Below are positions 57,598 to 64,000 of a DNA stretch of 64,000 nucleotides, one piece after another. Below the pieces are notes generated by a model that worked only from the letters and a program-made list of their open reading frames with translations, was not told the DNA's origin and searched no databases. Position 1 is the first letter of the stretch; every line of letters starts with the position of its first letter. The translations under genes and the position numbers were made by a program. Source of the DNA: Linum tenue (lineage: Eukaryota; Streptophyta; Magnoliopsida; Malpighiales; Linaceae); assembly GCA_946122785.1 (NCBI GenBank), contig CAMGYJ010000003.1:26801811-26865810 (forward strand), written 5' to 3'.

Positions 57598-58733
57598 TAG
57601 GGGTGGGCATCCGGTTCGGGTTCAACTCTCCGAACCGACCAGAACCGAAGCCGAACCGACCGAAACCAAAATTCAATTTGATCGGTTCGGAAATCGGAAG
57701 GCAGAAGCTCATGTTTCGGAAACCAGGGTCTGCCAACCGAACCCGAATTCCGATAGACCGAACCGAAAACCGAACTAAAATAATCAACTCATATTTTAAA
57801 TGAAGCCCACTCTCTCACAACCCAAAAATGAAGCCCACTCTCTCACAACCCAAAATGACTGCCCAGACACCCAATTCCCCTCTCTACTGCAAGCCCAGCC
57901 CACTTACTAACTCTAAGAGCCCACCCTAAATTCCTAACCCTAATAGACTCCCATCTCTGCTCCTCCTCAACCCAATCTAACCCCTAGCAGCCGCCGACTA
58001 GAATCATCTTTCCCACTGAAGGTGGAATTTTCCCTGACCTCCGATCGCGACCTTTTTTCTCCAATTGCGACTTGCGGCTGACGACCATCGAAGAAGAGAA
58101 CAAGCTGAGTTCTCCCTCTAAGTTGTTGTCCCTGTCTTCGGAGCTCGAATCAGCGGCGACGCCGCACTCTTGTAGTTGGAGGCGGAGAATTGAGCGGAGG
58201 CGAGCATGAGACAGATCTCGTCTTCTGCAGATTCTTCCCGGAGAGTGAGAGACACTGAGGAGGGAGATAGTGGCGGCGGAGGAGGGGGATAAGCGGAGTG
58301 AGTTGTAGAGGCGGAGATCGAGGGAGAGAGCGGAGATGCCAGAGAGATAAGTCGGAGACTGATGGAAGGAGAGAGTAGAGAGGCCAGAATCGGAGAGAGA
58401 GTTTGGTGGAGGGGTTGGTGGTGGTAAAAGGTGGAAGAAGTTGCAGAGATGGAGAGGTGGAAGAGGAAGAGGAAGCATGTCTTTTGGGTAGAGAGAGGAA
58501 GTAGCGTACAGAAAAAAGTGGAAGGCAGAGGAAGAAAAGAGGAAGGCAGGGGAAGGTTGTGGAACTTCAGTTTTGTCGGGATCCCGAACCGAACCGAAAT
58601 ATAACTCGGTTCGGCCAAACCGAACCGAATTATATTTCGGTTCGAGTTTGGTTTCACATGTGGAGAGATCGGGGGACCCGGTATGCTCATTTTCGGTTCG
58701 GTTTCGACCGAACCGAACCGATGCCCACCCCTA
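57598..58733. mobile_element. Non-autonomous hAT element (1,136 bp), second family
   Basis: TIRs TAGGGGTGGGCATCCGGTTC and, inverted, TAGGGGTGGGCATCGGTTCG, with a perfect 8-bp duplication GTACATAT (57590-57597 and 58734-58741). The subterminal regions are dense in CCGAACCGAA motifs. A 28-bp direct repeat (AATGAAGCCCACTCTC) occurs twice near 57800-57855. The purine-rich core (58200-58560) gives long Pro/Ser/Leu-rich minus-strand frames that I regard as low-complexity. Confidence 0.94.
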
Positions 58734-58849
58734 GTACATATGTTGCGGAAAGAAAGGTACACATAGGCGTTACCGGATAGTGGATGAGTTAGTTAGAAGT
58801 CAGTAACCTCCTCAAATTATTACATATAAAATTTGCAATAAATTTAGGA

Positions 58850-58965
58850 GATAGAGTAATCAGCAAGACCTTAACCCCCCTCTCCCAATTATCACGATTC
58901 AAGTCAGATAGAGTAGTCAGCAAAACCTTAACCCCTTCTCTCAGTTATTACGATTCAAATAAGTT
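58850..58965. repeat. 57-bp tandem repeat, two diverged copies
   Basis: AGATAGAGTAATCAGCAA near 58850 recurs as AGATAGAGTAGTCAGCAA near 58907, each followed by a CCTTAACCCC stretch and ACGATTCAA. Confidence 0.75.
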
Positions 58966-59070
58966 CTCCTCATTCAACTTTCTAATTCTGCCACTGTTGC
59001 CTGGTTTAACAATCGTAGCATTCACCAAACCAGAAGGTGCTGATAGTAAACCTAGGCGACGATATCATTA

Positions 59071-59572
59071 GGGTTAATACGTTAGTTTGGCTCGAACTAT
59101 ACACAATTTTCTACTTTGGTCCGTGGTTTCTGAAATTGCTATCCTGCCCTGAATTATGTACCATACTTTCTAACTTGGCCTGAAGCAAGATTTGATCGTC
59201 AAATTGGACGGTAAACTGAGTTGACTGTTAGTCAATGATCAGCTCACTTGCCACGTCGGCGAGCACGGAATAAAAAAAATGATTTTTTTTTTGTATTTCT
59301 GTATTCATTTTCTTTTCTAATAATAATAATAAACAAAAAAAATAGAAAAGTAAATGAATACAGAAATTCAAAAAATAATTTTTTTATTTCGTGCTTGCTG
59401 ACGTGACAGGTTAGCTGGTTATTGAGTTGACCGTCTAATTTAACGATCAAATCCAAATCCGTACCAAATTAGGAAGTATGGTACATAGTTCAGACCAGAA
59501 TAGCTATTTCGAAAACCACAAGTCGAAGTAGAAAATTTGTATATAATTCGGACTAAACTAAGGTATTAACCC
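59071..59572. mobile_element. MULE-type MITE with about 240-bp inverted arms
   Basis: Starts GGGTTAATACGTTAG and ends with its inverted counterpart. The arms are colinear for nearly the whole 502 bp and meet at an AT-rich centre (about 59280-59370). Flanks ATATCATTA (59062-59070) and ATACCATTA (59573-59581) are a 9-bp duplication with one mismatch. Confidence 0.88.
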
Positions 59573-59752
59573 ATACCATTACAACTGACTTACACACAAA
59601 GAGCGGCTCCCTTTACATCTTATCAACGGGGTGGTATGGTACAAGGACCACCTCCTCACCGCCCCGGCCAGCTTACAAAGACTAAACTTAAGCTTAAAGT
59701 GTAAGAAACCAAAAATAATAAGTCTGTACAAAATTTGGAATCCCCGGCATTA

Positions 59753-60495
59753 CTATTCGTCGTCCTAAAATACATTATGCGTCGCCCTATTTTTTACCAA
59801 AATGACTCAAATATCCTTAATCAAGTTTTGTTTTTCCCGTTCCACATCGCACAGCCGCAGGTTGGAAACCCGTCGTCAGGGAGCTCGGGAAAATCGCCGC
59901 TGTAATTATCCAAAAATGAATATAGGCGACGGCAGTTTCTTCTTCCTCCTCCTTGCCTCCAGTTCCAATCGACTCTCATCACTATTTCCTATTATTCAGA
60001 GGACTTTACAGATCCGGATATGTTTCGTACCCACCGTTGGAATCGCCGGACGGTCAACCAGTTCGTCGCCTGGAAACATAAATAAAAAAACAAACCCAAA
60101 TCCTCCTTCCTCCTTCGTTCCCTTCCTCTTGGCTCTTGCTCAGTGCCAACTAAAGAATCTGGCAGCATCAGGACAGTAGGGAAGTGGCGGTGGTCGGGTT
60201 GAGGTTTGCTAGGTGCTTGCTTGTTGTGATGCTAATAAATGAATTTAAGTACAAAAATAAAATAATGGACATGTATATATAAGATCATGACATCCAGTGT
60301 CTGTCTGTTTCCATTTTTTCTTGTCGGCGATAGGAATCTGGCAGCGGCAGCAGTGGACGGAGGACAGAGGAGTTCTGCGGCGGCTGGCAAGGTAAGGATT
60401 GTTTAGGTTTTGGTTAGAAATTGTGGCCAGAGGGTAAAAGGGTCAAATTGGTGCATTTAAGGATGACAAAATTTGAATTTTAGGGCGACGAATAG
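59753..60495. mobile_element. Candidate TIR element, no target duplication found
   Basis: Left end CTATTCGTCGTCCTAAAAT and right end, inverted, CTATTCGTCGCCCTAAAAT match at 18 of 19 positions. The interior is AT-rich and has no recognised ORF. I could not find a flanking direct repeat, so the superfamily is open. It lies about 130 bp beyond the stop codon of the HMA5-like gene. Confidence 0.6.
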
Positions 60496-60627
60496 CTATT
60501 CAGCCCAGAACCTCCCCAAATTCTCTATTCCCTCCTTTTACTTTACCCTCACAACATTTCCCCCCGTTTTGTTGCAACAATTCATCACAACATTACAATG
60601 TTATTTACTTCACACTTTCCTCCTTAT

Positions 60628-63600
60628 CTACTCCACAGTAATTTTCAGTAACGTGGTGAGTCTGGGCTTCTTGTATCGTCTCAAAAATAAAGAAGAACAC
60701 ACTACACTCACCGATGACAGCGCCATGCAGGCACCTGCTGCCCACGGCGGCAACTCGATCCTCAAATAAGGGAAGAACACCCCAGCAGCTATGGGTATCG
60801 CCACCACATTGTACACCATCGCAAACATGTAGTTCAAACGGATGCGAGCAAACGTTTTCCTCGACAGATCGATGGCCGTGATTACGTCCTCCAAGTTGTT
60901 CCTCATCAGCACGTAGTCGGCAGCTTCTATTGCTATATCCGTCCCCGCACCAATGGCCATGCCGACATCAGATGCAGCCAGGGCCGGGGAGTCGTTTATG
61001 CCATCACCAACCATGGCAACCGTGCTCCCGTCCTTTTGAAGTGCGCGGACCACATCGGCCTTGCCTGCTGGCATTACTTCTGCTCTTACATCTTTAATCC
61101 CAACCTGCTTTGGATGCAACGTGCTCTTAGCTCCTCTTCCAGATGATAAAAGTTTCTGGTGAGCCCATTTTTGGTTGATTTAAGATAAGGAATACATACC
61201 TCTTTGGCTACTGCACGAGCTGTCCGCCAGTTGTCTCCAGTGACCATGACTGGTTCGACGCCCATTTTTTGAAGCCCTTCTACAACGACAGCAGCTTCTC
61301 TCTTCAAAGGATCCGCAACTCCCAGAACGCCAATCAACTTGTCATCAAATGCAACAAGTATGCCCGTCTTTGCAGAATCTTCAAGTTCTACTACAAAACT
61401 CTCGGTAGCAGCTGAGATTTCAATGCCATTCTCAGCCATGAGCTTCCGGTTACCCACCTGCTCAGCCATCGTAACATATATCATACAAGAATATACTCAA
61501 AATTTTCTACTAGGTTCAGTTCTGCGGACTTCTATCAGAAGTAGAAACCAACACAACTTATTGCAACATCTCCATTAGCCTTACCAGGACTCGTTTGCCA
61601 TCTATACAGCACTTGACACCCGTTCCAGGTAGTGCAGAGAAATCAGAGACATCCAAAAGCCACCCGGATATTGTTGAATCTTTATTGTGGGTTTCACCAT
61701 CCTTTGTTGGAGAAGGCCCATCAAAGAAATGGAAGTGCCGTGCATACTCCACTATTGCTTTTGCCAATGGATGCTCACTGCTCGCCTGAACCACGAGAAA
61801 AGAGGGAAGCCCTCAAGGCATCAGTCATTAATTTTTACACATAAGATTTGGAAAGGAGGGAAAGGGACAGCAAAATACATAAGAATTGTTTCAGGCAGCC
61901 AGCTCATATTTTCATACTACAAGGATGTCAAAGAAAAGAAAATTACCTCTGCAGAAGCCACCCATCTGAGGAATTCTCCACGATCCATTGCTGTGAAAAC
62001 TTTTGCAGTGGTGACTGTTGCTTTACCTTGAGTTAAAGTTCCAGTTTTATCAAATATCACGTAATTGATCTTTTGAGCCCTTTCCAAAGCATCTCCTCCT
62101 TTTATCAACACACCATGCTTAGCTCCAACTCCAGTGGCAACCATCACTGCTGTTGGTGTTGCCAACCCAAGCGCACATGGACATGCAATTACCACCACTG
62201 ATATTGAAAACATGAGAGAGAAGACAAAGAAATTGCCATTTTCAGGAAGCCACTCTTCAGGATAAGCTCCTATTTTTCCACCAATGTACCTACAAAGAAT
62301 TCATGAAAAATACTGAGCAAAGAATAGAGTGTTTTCCATTTACTGCCACTTAGATAATAAGTGATCAAGGCCTTACCAGCCCAATAATGTAATCAAAGAC
62401 ATGGCAACAACTGTAGGGACAAAAATGCTAGCAACCTGCCACAGAGAAAGAGATCTAACATCATGAACTGAAATCATTCATGAAACAATAACCCAGACTT
62501 CAGTTTCACCAGAAGCAGAAGACGAAAAAATTCAATTTATATAGTCAGGATTTTAGGAAAACTTTGGGAGGAAAGGGGAATAAGACCATAATCCTTTGTT
62601 AGATACAAGACGGGTATCATTTGATACACATCAGTTACCAAAACTATCATAACGTTTGCCACGAGAAAACTGAGCCAAAATTTGATACTCACAAAATCTG
62701 CAAATTTCTGAATTGGAGCTTTGGACATCTGTGCTGTTTCAACCAAACAAATTATCTGGCTCAGAACAGCATCCGATCCAATTTTAGTGGCCTTTACATG
62801 TAGCACACCATGTAAGTTAATAGTACCACCAATAACTGATGAAGTAGCTTCCTTGAGAACAGGCTCCGACTCTCCAGTTACCATACTCTCATTAACATAA
62901 CTTGAACCCCATACAACAACACCATCTGCAGGAATTTTTCCACCAGGAATAACTTTTAAAGTATCACCAGGCTGAATCAGTAAGGCGTCTATTTCTCTTT
63001 CTCGAATGTTTCCACCTAATAACAAATTATATTAATTAATTCAGAGAATAATTATATGACTGAATACGCTGATTTACTGGAAATACGAACAGAATCAGCA
63101 AGACTGAGGAATGTTAAGAATACCTTTGTCTTTGTCAACCAGTAATGCAGTTGCTGGTGCAAGTTCTACTAACTTTTTGATGGCATCAGATGTTTTTCCC
63201 TTTGCAAGACATTCCAAATACTTCCCCAATAATACGAATGTTATCAACATGGAACTTGTTTCAAAGTAGGTAGGAGACCAGAACCCAGTGGCAGCGCCGT
63301 ATAGAAGGGCACAAACAGAGTAGAAGTACGAGGCGGAGGTTCCAAGTGCAACTAACACATCCATATTGGTTGAACCATTTTTAAGTGCCCTTGCAGCTCC
63401 TACATAGAAGCGCTTCCCAATTACAAACTGAACCACACTCACCAATGCCCACTTCAACCAATCATCCATGATGAACGGTCCACAACGCCAGAGTAGCACA
63501 GAATATAGCAGTGGTATATGAGGGCATATCACTCTTATGAAAAAGACTGGAATCTGTAACCAATGGGACAAAAGAGAAAAGAAATGTTAACAAAAAAGCT

Positions 63601-64000
63601 TTGCTGCTGAATGAAAAAAAAAAAGAACAGACAAGCAGCACTCACACTGAAAAGCAAGCTGGACATGAAAAGTCTGAACATATTGGACGCTTCCTCATTA
63701 TCTTTAGACGTCATTCTTGCATATGGATTGATAACGTGTAATTTGAATTGGCCATTGCTCCCTTCCTCGACCCCATCAACCAAGGATCTAGAGCTAATGA
63801 CTTCAGGGTCAAAAAGAACTTCAAGTTCGGTGGATATCCTGTTGTAACGGAATTGACGAACGCCTCTTGATGTGCTAAGTATTCCTTCCAAAAGTTGTGC
63901 GTCCATCTCTGTCATTACTCCACTAACTCCCACTATGATTTTGTCCTGCTGACTGCTCTGTACAAGTGCCCCTTCGAAACCAGCATCTTCAATGGCATTC
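60628..64000 (-). CDS. HMA5: HMA5-type copper-exporting P1B-ATPase, 3' part
   Basis: Last eight exons on the minus strand: 64000-63646 (cut by the window), 63553-63124, 63015-62693, 62435-62377, 62289-61947, 61785-61585, 61457-61200 and 61104-60628. They join in frame to 814 visible residues, ending ITVE and TAG. The first exon holds the end of a degenerate heavy-metal-binding domain ([12 protein letters not shown], no CxxC). Then come transmembrane helices, the actuator motif MVTGESEP (exon 63015), the ion-binding [10 protein letters not shown] and the phosphorylation motif [14 protein letters not shown] (exon 62289), the P1B SEHPLAKA motif (exon 61785), [11 protein letters not shown] (61457) and the hinge [11 protein letters not shown] (61104). 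All catalytic motifs are intact. The family pumps Cu(I) out of the cytosol for detoxification and delivery. Start and first metal-binding domains lie beyond 64000. Confidence 0.95.

Noticed and set aside
57984..58762. Long Pro/Ser/Leu-rich minus-strand frames
   Set aside because: They lie inside the hAT element and come from GA-rich low-complexity sequence.

Overview
The window is nuclear DNA of a flowering plant, most likely a eudicot. It has multi-exon genes with GT-AG introns, homologues of plant genes (UBP12/13-type ubiquitin protease, HMA5-type copper ATPase, RHD3) and dense nested plant-type LTR retrotransposons and TIR transposons. Nothing in the sequence fixes the species.

Two regions carry gene models that read cleanly. 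At 3948-8460 (+) a 13-exon gene encodes an N-terminal MATH domain plus a complete USP protease domain. It stops right after the catalytic domain, at about half the length of UBP12/UBP13. Its 3' part (introns 8-12, exons 9-13) is duplicated in tandem at 8624-10937. At 60628-64000 (-) lie the last eight exons of a copper-exporting P1B-ATPase (HMA5 type), whose 5' end is outside the window. An RHD3-like 3' fragment (35.5-36.1 kb) and a decayed minus-strand exon cluster (25.2-26.4 kb) are gene remnants.

Most of the rest is mobile DNA. From 12.06 to 23.17 kb a young Ty1/copia element (213-bp LTRs, one difference, TSD CCTAC) is split by a Ty3/Athila-like element with an intact 925-codon gag-protease ORF, no RT or integrase, one LTR and a 5-bp TSD. 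From 29.37 to 32.65 kb a MULE with a truncated transposase carries hairpin arrays near both ends and a nested 667-bp hAT. Further elements with target duplications are a TRIM (33.0 kb), a TIR element (36.5-37.3 kb), a solo LTR (43.8-45.3 kb), a second decayed copia (45.3-50.2 kb), a 199-bp hAT MITE inside a LINE ORF1 remnant (51.6 kb), a foldback element (55.5-56.6 kb), two more hAT elements (56.7 and 57.6 kb) and a long-TIR MULE MITE (59.1 kb). LINE RNase H and Ogre/Tat-like gag remnants fill some of the gaps.

There is no operon-like gene cooperation. The layout is two gene islands at the ends with about 50 kb of layered insertions between them. The order of insertion can be read in several places: gypsy into copia, hAT into MULE, MITE into LINE. 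The most unusual structures are the MULE hairpin arrays, the one-LTR gypsy element, the partly duplicated truncated protease gene and the foldback element with a palindromic 21-bp repeat in only one arm.
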